Position numbers and translations under genes: made by a program. DNA of 64,000 nucleotides from Oryzias latipes (taxonomy: Eukaryota; Chordata; Actinopteri; Beloniformes; Adrianichthyidae), in the NCBI RefSeq assembly GCF_002234675.1, contig NC_019873.2, forward strand, positions 12,468,735-12,532,734, given 5' to 3'. Below the pieces are notes generated by a model. The model saw nothing but the letters and a program-made list of their open reading frames with translations. It searched no databases and was not told the origin of the DNA. Positions 32,600 through 46,000 of this stretch are shown piece after piece. The first letter of the stretch is position 1, and every line of letters begins with the position of its first letter.

Positions 32600-32760
32600 G
32601 GTAGGCATGGATGAGAGGTAGAGCAGGTGACCCTTGATCATTATGCCCAACCAAATGTTTTAAAGTGCCCTTGGGCATTGAACCCCACAATGCTCTTGGT
32701 GGCTGGGTTAGTCTGTTTATAGTAAAAAAAAAAACTAAAAAAAAAACTATAAATTGAGCT
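32600..32760 (+). repeat. possible SINE fragment
   Basis: Contains taggcatggatgagaggtagagcaggtgaccc and cttgggcattgaaccccacaa, resembling the counter-strand of fish SINE spacers. Weak call. Confidence 0.3.
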
Positions 32761-32929
32761 GGGCTGGAAATGTCTGTTACTCCATCCAGCTGAATGGAAG
32801 CTTCTCAGACAACACAACCTAACCAGTAGTTGTGCCCAGCTCTCATACAGTCAGAGAGCTGGACTGAGTGGGTGTGATGTCAGCCTAGAAAATATCTTAC
32901 TTCTGACTGAAATGTCAGTTACTAATTTT

Positions 32930-33135
32930 TTACGATGCGGATATCACTATGTTGGAGCCAGACAACTCTAGTGAGCAGTGATTGGTCCAAGTTGGTTTGG
33001 GTCATTGAAAGCGGACTCAGGAGAATCTGTCAATCAAACCTTTCAAACGCTCAATCCCAGACCACATGCTTTTACTGAGGCATTTGATTGGCCAGTTTAT
33101 ATCTTGATTTTTTGTAATAAAGAAAAAAATATTTT
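32930..33135 (+). repeat. dispersed repeat, copy 2 (first copy 1515-1800)
   Basis: Same orientation and the same ordered blocks as 1515-1800 with an internal deletion; it lies just downstream of the synuclein gene. Confidence 0.6.
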
Positions 33136-33139
33136 TTGT

Positions 33140-36100
33140 AGTGGAGGTTGGGTTCACCATTCATGTTCTCTGTTGCCTGTAGTCCTCTCCTTACACTGGA
33201 AAAAATCTTGAATTTGAACCTTCAACTCTGCTTTGTGGCAAAGTCCCAACTTAGCTTTGCTGGTTTCAGTGCTTCCTTTGGTAGCACCTGCAGACATAAT
33301 GTGTGGTCTTGTGTTGTTCTCAGTCAAATTAAATCTAAATTGCATGTTTTCTATGTTTTACAGAAACAGCTTTTATTTACTTATATAAAAGAAAATTGGT
33401 TTTAAAAAAAGTGTTTAAAAAAGGGTATTCATTCACATTATTAACACTTTAATTAAAGACTTAATTTAAGAATCTCCATGACCAACCCTGCTTTCCAACC
33501 ATAAGACATTACTTTAATAAAACACATGCAACAACATTCAAAATTCCACTTCACTTCTTCGTTTGTACAATAATTTGCAGAACATGTGGTAAAAGAAGCC
33601 CCCTCTGATTTTCAAACAGCCTACTTTTTTATTTGAAAATAAAAAACATTTGCAAAAAAATCAATGGTATCTTATTTTCATCAGCAAAAACTTATGCAAC
33701 AAAACCTTTTCTATTCTGCTGTAATGTGTGACTGTTCTCCCAAATAATATGTGGCTTTAAACTTTTAATGGAAACACTTGCATATAATTCAAATCTTTAA
33801 AATGCTTTCACACTAAATGGTTTTAAGCTTTTGAGTTGTTAAAGTTGTTGATTACAAAAACCAGGAGGAAAGCTAAACCGTTTTTTTCCCAGCACAATTA
33901 TTTGTCCGTTCTTGTTCTCTCCATTGTTTCAGGGCCACCGCATGGCTGCAGAATGTTCTGTGTGGCACAAACAAAGGCCCACATTGTCTGTCTGCTCTGA
34001 ACCGGTGCTGATAAATAACTTCCACCCATTAGAGCTTTACGGTCATTTAGTTGGGAATTTCTTTCCTCAGTGCTCCAGATGGCCCCTGATGGTTAGATTT
34101 TCTTTTAAAACACTTAGAACTGCTACATCAATTATTTTTGTGCTTTACTTCTTACCCTACATTTTTAAATCTTAACACAAAAGTTTTTAGTAGGAGTGTG
34201 GCAGAAGTTTGCCAGTCAAAACCCAAATCCAAGGTGCAAGGCAAAAGTCAGGGCAACTGGCAAAACCTAACAGGTCAGAATGTAGGTCAATAATCAAGGT
34301 AAATTCAGGAGAAAAGACACGCTGGAGGCAAGACACAACACTTCCATTCCATCACTAGATTAAAGAAAGGCAGAGACTTAAACAGACGAACACATAGGTG
34401 TTTAGTAATTAGATCAAGGAGAGCAGCTCAAACATGATGGCACTATTTATTTATTTAAAAGAAAGACAAGAACTGTGCAGTTTAAAAATATCTCACAAGT
34501 TAGTTATAAAAAGTGATTGACAAAGGCTGATATATTTTTATGATCTAAATCAGAGCTGATCACTTTAATTCTGTAGTTAAGGGAAAATCACAGTAATAAT
34601 TTAGACTACAACTACAGTTAAATATAAGACTGATAATACAAGTGATGAACATTTACAGTTTTCTATTTAAACTTGTCTAAAGTTGATTACTTAAAAGCTT
34701 TTGCATACTTGTCCAGATGCACAGCAGATGTTCTCATGAGTAGAACCTACTCAGGACTGACCATGGAAAGAAGTATCACATGTGGAGCAATCCATCACAC
34801 TTTCAACATGACCTTCGGCATGAACTGACAGACCTTGAGAAGAGGTCATTTGAGAGATCCATGGTGCTGAAGCAAAAAGAGCTTTGTGTTACAAAGCTAC
34901 CAGTATACGGCATGAAACATTCTAAGCATGAGCTGAGCATTTTTGTGGTGTTTTGTGAAGTTTGCTACCCCCGTGTGACATCCTGGCGTCATTGCAGCTT
35001 AATCAGAAACCACTGAGAAGCTGCAGAAGGGATTATGGTTCTGCAGCCGCAATGGGCTTCCCACCCTCAGCTTGCAGTTCACAATTTGACCTCCTGCTTA
35101 GCTTAGTAAAACAAAAAGATATACTGCATTTTGTAAATTTTTATGTTTTTGAGTCTAAATCTCCAAACCCTTAGTTTCTCCCAAAACACTGAGGTCTGGG
35201 GAGGACTCATCAAACTCTGCCCCCCCCAAACTGGAATTGAGATTAATTTGACAATTATCTTCACTGTTGTCTGTTTACAAAGAAATGTTTTGTACACCTA
35301 TCAATATTGAAAATATAAATGTCTCAATGCTGTCCATTCATTTTCCATGGTGATATTTTATTACATTTTCGTTTTTTTTAAACTGTTAAATATATTTTGG
35401 TGGGATTTGTTTGCAAAAAAATTCTTTTTTTCTATAGAAAGCATTTATTTATGTGAAATCTGCAGCATTACAGATGACTAAGGCTTCTATCATTTTTATT
35501 TTCTTTTAATTTGTCTTGTTCTAACTTCTGCAAGTCATTGTACTGATTCTGCAGACTACAGAGATTATTATGATTACTGATTGGAGATTACTGATTGCTC
35601 CTCATAGTAGCCTGTGATAATTTATTAATTTGGCAAGTATTTCTGTCACCGTTTGAACTTCTTAACCAAACATCTGCTTCTCTACTGGTTCAGTAATTCC
35701 CAACCAGGGCTTTGAGTACCCCTGTGGTTACTTGGGCACACTGCAAGAGAACACAGAATAATGCCTGTATATCAGAATCTGACAACCAAATCATCCTTGT
35801 GGTCATAAATGGACTAATATTAAGAATTTACTGGGCTACAGCTTGGCCAAATAAGTAATTCATCTTTTTTTATGTTTTTGTTTCAAAGGCTGGCACTTTA
35901 TTGACACGTTGTGATGTTTTTATTTTTTTACATTTACTAATCCAGTAACGGTATACTCAATGTAAAAAAAAGATAACAACACCCCTTAGAGTCTTAGAGT
36001 CATTCACTTAATGACTAGTTTTTCAGGTGTGTTTTTCTTTTCTTCCAATTAACTCATTAACAAGCAGGTTGTTGTCTTTGTTTATTTAAGCACCATGGAC

Positions 36101-36460
36101 AGCAACATGATTGTCATTGCTGTGATCTGGCAGAGTGGGGGGTCTGTTACGTCTTTCACGAAACAGTTTTTTAGTTGTTGTTAAAAAAATCCATCATCTC
36201 TACCAGTCACATGTTTTGAAATATGACTTTGGCATCTCTTCCACAATATATTTAGGATTTATTGTGTCTTGCAGCCTTTTCAGGATAAATAAGAGTAAAC
36301 TGGAGGCTACTCTGTCAAGGCCAACAACTGCAATTGCTGTTGTAGCTGCTTTATCCATTATTGTGGTTTCTAAGCTTTTACTGGGGATTCTTTGATGGTT
36401 CTAGTTGTGCTGCCGTTACTTTTATTTTTTGACCTCTTAAAAATGATTCTGCAAAGTTTT
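33140..36460. other. no gene recognised
   Basis: AT-rich intergenic DNA. Frames at 33912, 34780 and 36135 are 78-87 codons long, have no family features and no splice context. Confidence 0.5.
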
Positions 36461-36469
36461 AGAGCTTGA

Positions 36470-37440
36470 TCAGGGGTTTCATCCCCCTTGAGCTTAATTT
36501 CTCCTCCTATCCATATTTCTTGATGAGTCCCAAGCATTCATTGTCAAGAAAGATGCATCAGATCCTGGTGTGGGCGCTATTATATTCCACAGGTTGGTTA
36601 CTGATAATGTTCATTTGTGTGCTTTCTTCTCCCTTAGACTGTCAGCAGTATATAGCACAAGTATGATGTCAAAGACAGCAAACTCTTGCTATTAAGTTAG
36701 CTTTGGAGAAGTAGTATCACTGACTCTTTGGAGTCCAACATCAGTTCATGCTGTTTTACAGACCACAGGAATTTGGAGAATCCATGTACTGCGAGAAAAC
36801 TCAATTCCCGTCAGGCCCAATAGTTTCTGTTTTCAATTGGTTCTAGTTTGTCCTGTCATATCATCCAGGACAGAAAAACCACAAAGCCGGTGTCCTGTCT
36901 CACATGGACAAGGTGGACCACTGTGAAACCACATCAGAGTCTAGTTCAGAGTTCAGCAGCATGACGGGCCTCGGCAGCCATGAGTATGGACCTTAAGGGT
37001 GAGGTTTAACAATCTCTTTCTGGTAATCTCTATCTCTTACAGTTGTCTTCTAGATTGTCTTTACATGCCAAGAGACTTTTGATCCAAGGTCTTTCAGAGG
37101 TCAACACTGCCTATTTCTGCTACCATCCTCGGTTATGCAGCACATTGGCTGTGGTCAGGATGAGGTTTTGATAGTCAATTCCATAGTTGGATGTTCAAAA
37201 TACATTGTGGCCTGTACCGACTTTACACTTTACACCCCACATGACGTGTGCTACCTCTCTCCGTTCCCAGGTGGTTGTGTACATTACTATGGGTGCATTG
37301 TGCTTTCCACCTCACAGGGTCACATGATTGTTCTCATCATGGTGGATCATTTATCTGAGATGGTGCATTTCATTGGTCCTCCCAAGTTAACGTCATTTAA
37401 TGACACTGCCGAGGTTCAACTGCAAAACATATACCCAGCA
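36470..37440 (+). mobile_element. decayed Ty3/Gypsy retrotransposon pol region
   Basis: Broken frames resemble the RNase H region (a KDASDPGVGAII stretch near 36545-36580 and HLCAFFSLRLS near 36610) and then an integrase core fragment (GHMIVLIMVDHLSEMVHF and SFNDTAEVQLQN, 37320-37425). Multiple stops and frame shifts; no LTRs were recognised. Confidence 0.6.
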
Positions 37441-37789
37441 GGCACGTGCACACATAGGGCTCTAGGGGTGATCGAGCACCTGCCCTTTTGCCTTGTATTA
37501 AAAAGTGCCTTGGAACACTCTGGTTTTTTTTTGGTGGCTTATTATCATTATTATTATTATTATTATTATCGTTTTAACATTAATAAATTCCTGGGACAGC
37601 GAGAGAAGCTGCTCCACGGAGAACTGAAGAGAGACGACGTTAATGCTACTTGAACCTGTGAGTTTGTCTAGCTATCCCCATCTACTGATTCAACAAGCTT
37701 AACTGGGGTAGATATTTCAGATAAACGCTCTATACGTCAAGGAATACCTTTTTACTTTACATCTGAGGATGGTACATCAACACAGAGCA

Positions 37790-38475
37790 TCACCTCACTC
37801 TCTCACTTAAAGCTCAATGTAACAGGAATATAAAACTACTCTTACACCCATGATTATATTAAAAACCAAAAAAACAATAAGGATATTATTTTTATGTTAT
37901 CTTTATATATTCCCGTCTTGATTACTGCAACTCCATCTTCAGATTTTTGAGCAAAAAAATCTTTAGAACGGCTCTAGTTTGTCTGGAACAAGGCTTTTAA
38001 CTAAATCATCTAAGTTTTCAGTCGTCACCCTGTTTAATCCAGCTACACTGGCTCCCCATCCGCTACCGAGTGTATTTTAAAATCCTGGTTTTAACATACC
38101 CAGCTCTTAATAGCCAAGCACCGGTCTACTTAAAAGACCTTTTGCAGCCGTACACTCCCAGCAGGTCCCTGAGGTCCTGTGACCAGGGTTTGCTGGTTGT
38201 TAAGAGAACCCGGTTAAAAACTAAAGGTGACAGAGCCTTCGCAGCAGTGGCTCCATCCCTCTGGAACTCCCTTCCTCTCAGCCTCAGATCTGCAGACTCA
38301 GTGTTTTCTTTTAAAAAGCAGCTAAAAACCTTTCTTTTTAAAATAGCTTTTTCTTAAATATTTTTATATTTTATGTTTTACTGTGTTTTATTGTGTTTTA
38401 CTGTGAAGCACTTTGTGCTTTTTATCTTGAACAGTGCTATACAAATAAAGTTTGTTATTATTATTATTATTATTT
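37790..38475 (+). mobile_element. 5'-truncated L2-like LINE (3' end of ORF and tail)
   Basis: The frame 38070-38357 encodes the typical RT-ORF C-terminus (RSLRSCDQGLLVV, TRLKTKGDRAFAAVAPSLWN, SLPLSLRSADSVFSFKKQLK). It is followed by an untranslated tail, tgaagcactttgtgct...ctatacaaataaagtttg, and a (TTA)n end, all typical of fish L2-like elements. Upstream sequence to about 37,800 is degraded ORF. Confidence 0.85.
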
Positions 38476-38479
38476 TAAA

Positions 38480-39127
38480 GCTGCTGAAACACTCAGTCTA
38501 TTTGTTATGTCTAATATAATTAAATTCCAAGATGTTCAATTACTGTGGTTGCATAAAATAGGTAATTCTATTACCCACTTTTTTTCTTACTTGTATGTTG
38601 CCACAAGTTCTTGATTTATTTATATTATTTATGCAATGAGTAGATTGTGTAAAAGCTGACACCCAGGAGGAAACTTTTTCTCTCATTACCGCACACTGTT
38701 TTGCGTCGTTTGAGGGTGTGTTCAAAATAAAAGCCACCCCCTGAAAAGTTCAGGGTTGTTTTTTTTATTTTCACAAGTAATAACAGGTTTAAGTTACAAA
38801 ATATCAAAATTTCAACCAGAACAGTTTATATCTTTGGAAAATGCACCATCTTTATGGAGAAACAAACAACTCAACATAAAAAGTGTACTTTGTCATGAAT
38901 GTGACATTGATCCTCTAAACTTTAACTAATTTAGTTTCCAAATCTACGAACAATGCATTTGAAAGTAGAGCACATCTAAATAAGGAACAAAAATATTTAT
39001 TGTGTCCACATGTTTTCGCACAAACGGAGCCTCACATCAGGGAAATCAGACATTTATCACTTTTTATTGTTATGTTTTATTATAATTTTTGCTCTTGTCC
39101 ATGATCCCCCTTTCATTTTATTATGAA
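38480..39127. other. no gene recognised (upstream of ninl)
   Basis: AT-rich sequence between the LINE tail and the CpG-rich ninl promoter; nothing identified. Confidence 0.5.
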
Positions 39128-39313
39128 ATCTCAGCGGAAGTGCCGGCCGCATCCTCCTCCTGCTCCCTATCGGCGGTTTTCGGTACCGGTCAGTCGGAGG
39201 TCCGTGACCCCGTTACTTTCCTGTAGAACTGTTCTGTAGAACTTGCTGGAGCCGCGCAGATTTTCAATGGCGGAACGGTGAGGTCCTGGCCGGGCAAGGA
39301 GGACTGTCTCACG
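39128..39313 (+). promoter_or_regulatory. ninl CpG-rich promoter and 5'UTR exon
   Basis: GC- and CpG-rich sequence stands out from the AT-rich surroundings (gccggccgc, cggcggttttcggtaccggtc). A non-coding first exon ends at 39313 with a strong donor (acg|gtaagt). It contains a minimal upstream ORF, ATG GCG GAA CGG TGA, at 39267-39281. The exon would splice to the ATG-containing exon near 40079. The transcription start itself is not visible. Confidence 0.6.
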
Positions 39314-40092
39314 GTAAGTTTGCCTCACTTGGCCGGCGGAACCGTTTACCGGTACCGGGAGGTTCGTTGGTCAGCTCCGCGCGCAGAAAATGGCGCAGAG
39401 AAACTTTTTGTCCGTTACTTTTTTTTTTTTTTAAATCAAACTTGCAGCTCGCGCTGCTCACTCTGGGGCACGAGTCCTTTGTTCGCGGGGCTCCGTTCCC
39501 ATGGTAATGCTTGTCGAGCTCGTGGGTTTCCGGATGGAGCCGAAAGCTCCTTCGAAATGCCGAAGTCCACATAATTCTCTATGTGGGACTTTTCACGGAG
39601 AGGGCAAACTTTGATCAGATCTCAAAGCTGCAGGTTTTCCTGACCGACTGGGGAGGCATATTTGTGTGTTTGGGGATGTGTGTGTGTGTAGGGGTGTGAT
39701 ACTATGTGTGTTAAGCATGTGCGTGAAACGCTCTGGATTTATGCAAAGCCATAGCCCACCCCAATGTTATCATGGCTTTGGGGTTTAGTATTTATCAGTC
39801 ACTGAGCAGAGAAGCATGTCTATGAAGAACCAATCATCTTTGAGCACCTTTATCAACATTTTGGGTTATTTTGATGCAGTTTATGACTGCATGGCACAGA
39901 GTTATTCACTAATGTCATTTGTTGACCTGCATAGTAGATGTTTGTCCAAGGAAAAACAGAATGTGTGCTTAACTGGGGGACGAGTGGGTGAGTGTCAGAA
40001 CTTGAGCTTTAGGATTGTTTGCACAGATCACCACACCAAACATCCAGAAGATGGTTCAAAGAAAGAAGGCCATCACAGCGTGATGTGTGGAC

Positions 40093-43000
40093 ATGGAGGA
40101 GGGGGGGCACAGCCACTACGTGGCCCAGCTGAAGGCTGAGTTTGACGGCTGTGACACCACGGCGACGGGTTTCCTGGACCGAGATGAGCTGACGGAGCTC
40201 TGCAGGAGGCTGCAGCTGGACGCTCAGCTGCCACTGCTGCTGCATATACTGCTGGGAGAGCGCACGCACAGCAGGGTGACACACACACCCCCCTCACCCA
40301 CACACACAATATGATCACACTTCCTCATACACACACAAGTTTGCTCACACACATCCTCATATACACACAAGTTTGCTCACACACATCCTCATATACACAC
40401 AAGTTTGCTCACACACATCCTCACACACACACAAGTAGGCTCACACACATACCCACACACAAACAAATATGCTCAGACACATCATCACACACACACAAGT
40501 AGGCTCACACACAAGTAGGCTCACACACTTCCCCACACACAAACAAATTTGCTCACACACATCCCAACACACACACACACAAGTAGGCTCACACACATCC
40601 CGACACACAAACAAATTTGCTCACACACATCCTCATATACACACAAGTTTGCTCACACACATCCTCATATACACACAAGTTTGCTCACACACATCCTCAC
40701 ACACACACAAGTAGGCTCACACACATACCCACACACAAACAAATATGCTCAGACACATCATCACACACACACAAGTAGGCTCACACACAAGTAGGCTCAC
40801 ACACTTCCCCACACACAAACAAATTTGCTCACACACATCCCAACACACACACACACTAGTAGGCTCACACACATCATCACACACACACAAGTAGGCTCAC
40901 ACACATCCCGACACACAAACAAATTTGCTCACACACATCCTCATACATACACAAGTAGGCTCACACATTTCCCCACACATAAATGCTTACACACATACAC
41001 ACAGCACAGTGCCCTGACTATACACACACAAATATGCTCAGACACATCCCTACAAACAAATATGCCCACACACAATTCTACACACACACACACAAATACT
41101 CTCACACACATTAATGCACACATAGATGTTTACACAGGCTCACACACACACACACACACACGTTAATGCACACATAGATGTTTACACAGGCTCACACACA
41201 CATTCACATAACATGCTTAGACACACATGTTTACACACCCACACTCAAACACATGTACTCTTATTTACACCCCCTCCCACTGACTCTCACACACATACTT
41301 ACACACACATGCTCACATACACACAGCACAGTCCCTGACAGGGATGTGTTGTCGTCCTACAAAGGTGTGTGTTTGTGCTTCAGGTGAACTTTGAGGAGTT
41401 CAAAGAGGGCTTTGTTGAGGTTCTGTCCCGTTCCCTGGGCTTGAGTACCTCAGAGGAGGACAGCAGCTACCTGGATGCAGGTAAGACCTGATGACCTTCA
41501 GTTTTTGTTTTGACTCCACCTTCAGGTCAGCAGATCTCAGTCTCCTCTTCCTCTCTGCAGCTGTATTTGAAGAGATGAAACCAAAATTTGTGAAGGGGAC
41601 GAAGCGTTATGGGCGCCGTTCTCGCCCTGACAGTGAAGCCTGTGAAGTGCTGACCTGTGACTCTGAAGATTCGCCGCCATCCAAGAATGAGGCCGCAGAC
41701 TCCTCACCACCCGGTGTTCGCAGAGCCAAACAAAGGCGCAGCACGAGCTTGGAGAGTGTGGAGGTGAGCATCCTAAGGGGGTGGCTGTTTCTCCTGAGTC
41801 AGGTGGTTGATTGTCAAGTCATGTAATCTTGACGAGGAGCAGATCTGTCTGTTGGTAAAGGGACTCCTCCGTCTTTGGAGAGCTAGAGCTCGTCTTCCTC
41901 ACTGCTCTGTGAGCTGAGACGGGCTGCGATGGCTCTGCAGTCGGTGCCTGAATACCTGAGGAGGGAGGAGGACAGAGGAGGAGGCCGGGGAAGGTTTTGT
42001 GGTTTTGGGGTTGGTGGAGGTTTTCCAGGAAGTGGGATCTTAAGGAATGTGGCTGCTGGCTGCTTTAACTCTGGTTTGGCTGCTGTAAGAGGAAGATTTT
42101 CAGAGTTTCTCAGAGACGTTTGCACTCGTGCTCAGAGGTTCATCCCACTGGACTGTGAAGAATTAAACCTTACTTCTGGAGTTACAATAAAAAAATCCTG
42201 GAGTCAATTTATAGACCAAAATGATTTCTACATTTCTAAATTCATCAAAGCATCCATATTCTACAGATGTAGCAGCTGAATACAGAGGCTGCATTGTTTC
42301 TATAATAAATTGTGTTTTTTTTTAAAGTTTCCAAGTCTCATGCAGAAGTTCCCATAAATGTCTGGACTGGCACTTGGAGGTTTCTTTGTTTTCACTCTTT
42401 CACTCCAGTTCCAATTCGGTGTGGTTCCAGTCTGGAGACCGTGCAGACCACTCCATGCTTTCACATTTCACATCTTGTTCTTTTGTTCTGTCGTGCTGCC
42501 GAGGATTTGATTGATGGTTTGGATGGTATTTTGTTGTAGGATAAATCTCTCTTGGCTTAGACCAGAGGGAATTGCATGCTGTTATAGAATGCTTTATTTG
42601 ATCAGAAAGCTGCTCACTCAGTACTAATCAGCCCCATACCACTAAACAGCCCCTTATCATAACACCTCCTCCTCCATGTTTGACAGTTAATTTGACACAC
42701 CGTGTTGACATCTATTTATTATTTTATGAAGATGTACAAAGAGTCTGTGTAATATACCAAAGGTTTCAAAATGTAATTTAATGATCTATAACACTGGGAT
42801 GCACAACGATTTAGCGGTTAGCTGTTTTGCGTCACAGCAAAAAGTTCCTGGTTCGAGTCCCAGTTGAGTCTTTTCTGTGTGGAGTTTGTGTGTTCTCCTC
42901 GTGCATCCGTGGGTTTTCTCCAGGCATTCTGACTTCCTCCCGCAGTCCTAAAACATGGTACAATTGTCTATATCATGGTGTGACACATGCTCAATCACAC

Positions 43001-46000
43001 ATACTCAAATGTGCGTACACTTACACATGCACACTTACGGTAATCACATGCGCATAAGCACACATTTAGCCCCCATCTCACATATTTTTTCTAGCAGAAG
43101 TAACAGGCGCTCAGGAATTCCCGGTGACGGGTGTTTGTTCTGTTGGCATTACTGACCGTGTATGTGTGTCTGCACACGCATACACAGACATGCACACACA
43201 CAGTTTCATAAGAATCTGCTGTTAGTTTAGGCTGGTTTCACGGCCCGGTTAACACGACTGTTTTCTCTGCAGAGCCTGAAGTCTGATGAGGACACAGGAA
43301 GTCAGAAGAGCATCCAACCTCCCTTTCAGTGTAAAGGTAAGCTGCTCCAGAACATCTGTGGACTTCCCCCTCTAGCTTCCAATGTCTGTTTTACAGGTGT
43401 AGGAAGTTACTCCACTCAGACTAGCATTTTAGCAGCTTTAATGAAGTCAGACCAATGAAAGCTTGATGAAGAACAGCTTCTGGCAGCTTTTGCTTTCATC
43501 AGTCTCGTTATGATGGACATCAATGTTTGGAAACGCCGCTCAAAGATTCTGACAAAGTTCAGAGATTCGGCTTTCTGTTTGACTGCAGCATTTGCTTGTC
43601 CACAGGAGAGGAGGAGCAGCTGGAAGCAGGAGGAGGGGATCGTCTCCTGACAGCAGCGTGTGATCACCTGTCACTGCAGCACTTTCACTCTGAGGTAAGG
43701 AGGAATCCTGTCTCCGATCACGTCCTGTAAATTCTCTTGGTTTTAAAAGGCTGCATCCTGGTTGCAGGACATGAATGGGCGCCTCTGCAGGGCAGAAGCT
43801 CAGCTGGACGGCAGAGTCAGCATCACAGAGTTCAAGAGGTTCCTGAGCAGCTCCAGTCCCACCTCCAGGTCCACCCCCAAAAGAGCAGTAGAGCTGCAGA
43901 GGGCACCACACAGGGTCAGTCACGCCCACCTCTAACTTCCTTTTTCCTTGGATGCTGTGTTGACGCTAAAGAGACATCAGTATTTCTACTTCATCTATAA
44001 ATGTAAAGAAGTAAAAGCTTTTGTTTGAAAGGATCAGACAGGAACTTATTCAATCCAAAGACTTCAACTCAGAAAATTGGAAATCTGTGATTGGCAGAGA
44101 AGTTTTTCTCCATTGGTTTGGCTCATTTCTTGAAACAGAAATTACATTCTCAAAACAACATGGAAAAACCTCCATAAGCTTGGCAATTTTTCACAACAGA
44201 ATGTCATTTCTCATTAGTTTCATCAAATTGCAAATGTCTTAGTACATGTCTCAATGTCTCAGTACATCTTCGCAAGTGATTAAGTACAGGTAGCCTTCAT
44301 TTAGCACAATTTCCAAGTGAATAGATCTTGTTGATCTAAACTGATTGTTGAATCTCAGTCTAATGGTTGTTCGCTCCAAAATGAGTCAGCATCATTTCAT
44401 TGTGTGAGTCATCACATGCACAATAGTCTGTTCGATTGTCAAAATTAGTCAAGCAATTGAGAAGGATCTTTGCCATTTTCATGGCACTGACTCTTTACAT
44501 GGGAAAGAATTTAGTTTTGAAGCATGAGTGAACAGTTTTGGGAGATATATTAGATTTTGCAAGTGAGCTATAGTGTTGTGCTGAACTGTAAGACTGTTTT
44601 GCCAAATGATCTTAGAATTTTCAGAATGTAATTTCTGTTTCAAGAAATGAGCCAAACCAATGGAGAAAACTGTAAAGGGCCTATATCATGCAATTCTCAA
44701 GCCTTGTATAATAAACCATATCCATGTATATGATAATATATTAGCTTTGGCACACAAACAAACACATTTTTTGTTAAATATTAGTTATTTTCCTGAGTTC
44801 TTTTCCTACGTGGACCTAAGACGACTCGATCCCTGAGGTGCCGCTTTTAGCTCCTTGTGGGTGTCGCCCATTTGATGATGTCAACCTAGAGCTGGCCTCG
44901 GCAGCGTGTCTGCGTCTTGCCCACAAAGACAAATAATATCCAAACTTTGGTAAAGATGGATGTGCATATTGTGCATGTAAAAGGAAAGAGTTTTTGCCGA
45001 TCACAGCTAGGTCAGCGGACAAGGTGGGTGCGTGTGTTAGTCTGGGGGCAGTGCAGACTCTTCTTGGAAGGAGCTGTTCTCACTGGTCTACGTCACAAAG
45101 TGAGGATCTGCTCGTTTTAGTGGATTGGGAGGGGCTGGTGTTCAGAGTACAGGTTTGAAGAGGAATTTTCAGAAATGCGTGAACGGATCAAAATACCACT
45201 GAGGTTTATTTTCGTGAGGAATGAACACTTTAATACACTTAAAAGCTCAAAAATTTGATTTTGCATGATATAAAACCCTTTAAAATAGAAGAGCTAAAGT
45301 ATAAATTAGAGTCTAACAAAACACAAAAGCAGGTGCATTGATGAAGTCATCTGACTGAGGGCAGCAACAACTGAGTTAATGAACATTTTACATAAACAAA
45401 GGAAGTTGAATTAACAAACTGTGATGAAACTTAATCAGAGGTTTTGGCATGAAGACTATGATGAGTTCAGGAACTATAAAAAATTGGGTATTTGTCTTCT
45501 TTTGTCGGTTCATCTCAGCATGCAAAGGAGCTTTCAGAAACTTTTAGCTCTAAAAAGTTTTTTTTTCCGAATGAAACAAAAGAGTCATTTAAATGAGGCC
45601 TCAGGCTCTGAACACAAGACAGATGGAAACTTCTGTCATTGCTGGTGCTTACAAGTTGACCATCAGCTGATTGAACATCAGTCAAATCACTCACAAAACT
45701 CACAGTTCTGGGTTAGCGTACAACCCTTGAATGCATCACCAGCTCTAACAAGGTGGCAGCCTGATCAGGGGGAGGAGCTCAGGTGACCCTGCCCTTCAGA
45801 CAGACACAGGTGACGGTGGTCATGCTGCAGCATGTCAACGTGTGTGAGGACAGGACACCTGAGAGCATGGCTTACAGCCACCTTCAGGTGAGGCTTAGAG
45901 GTGTGATCCCCATACTCAGGTCCAGTTTCTCCTCCTGTGCTTTACACCAAATGATGCTAAAGTCAAGGGAAATGATGAGTCAACATATTTTTACTGTTAA

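Noticed and set aside
37135..37653. 172-codon plus-strand frame as a host gene
   Set aside because: Contains an integrase-like segment and a Tyr run from a TTA repeat; part of a decayed retroelement region.
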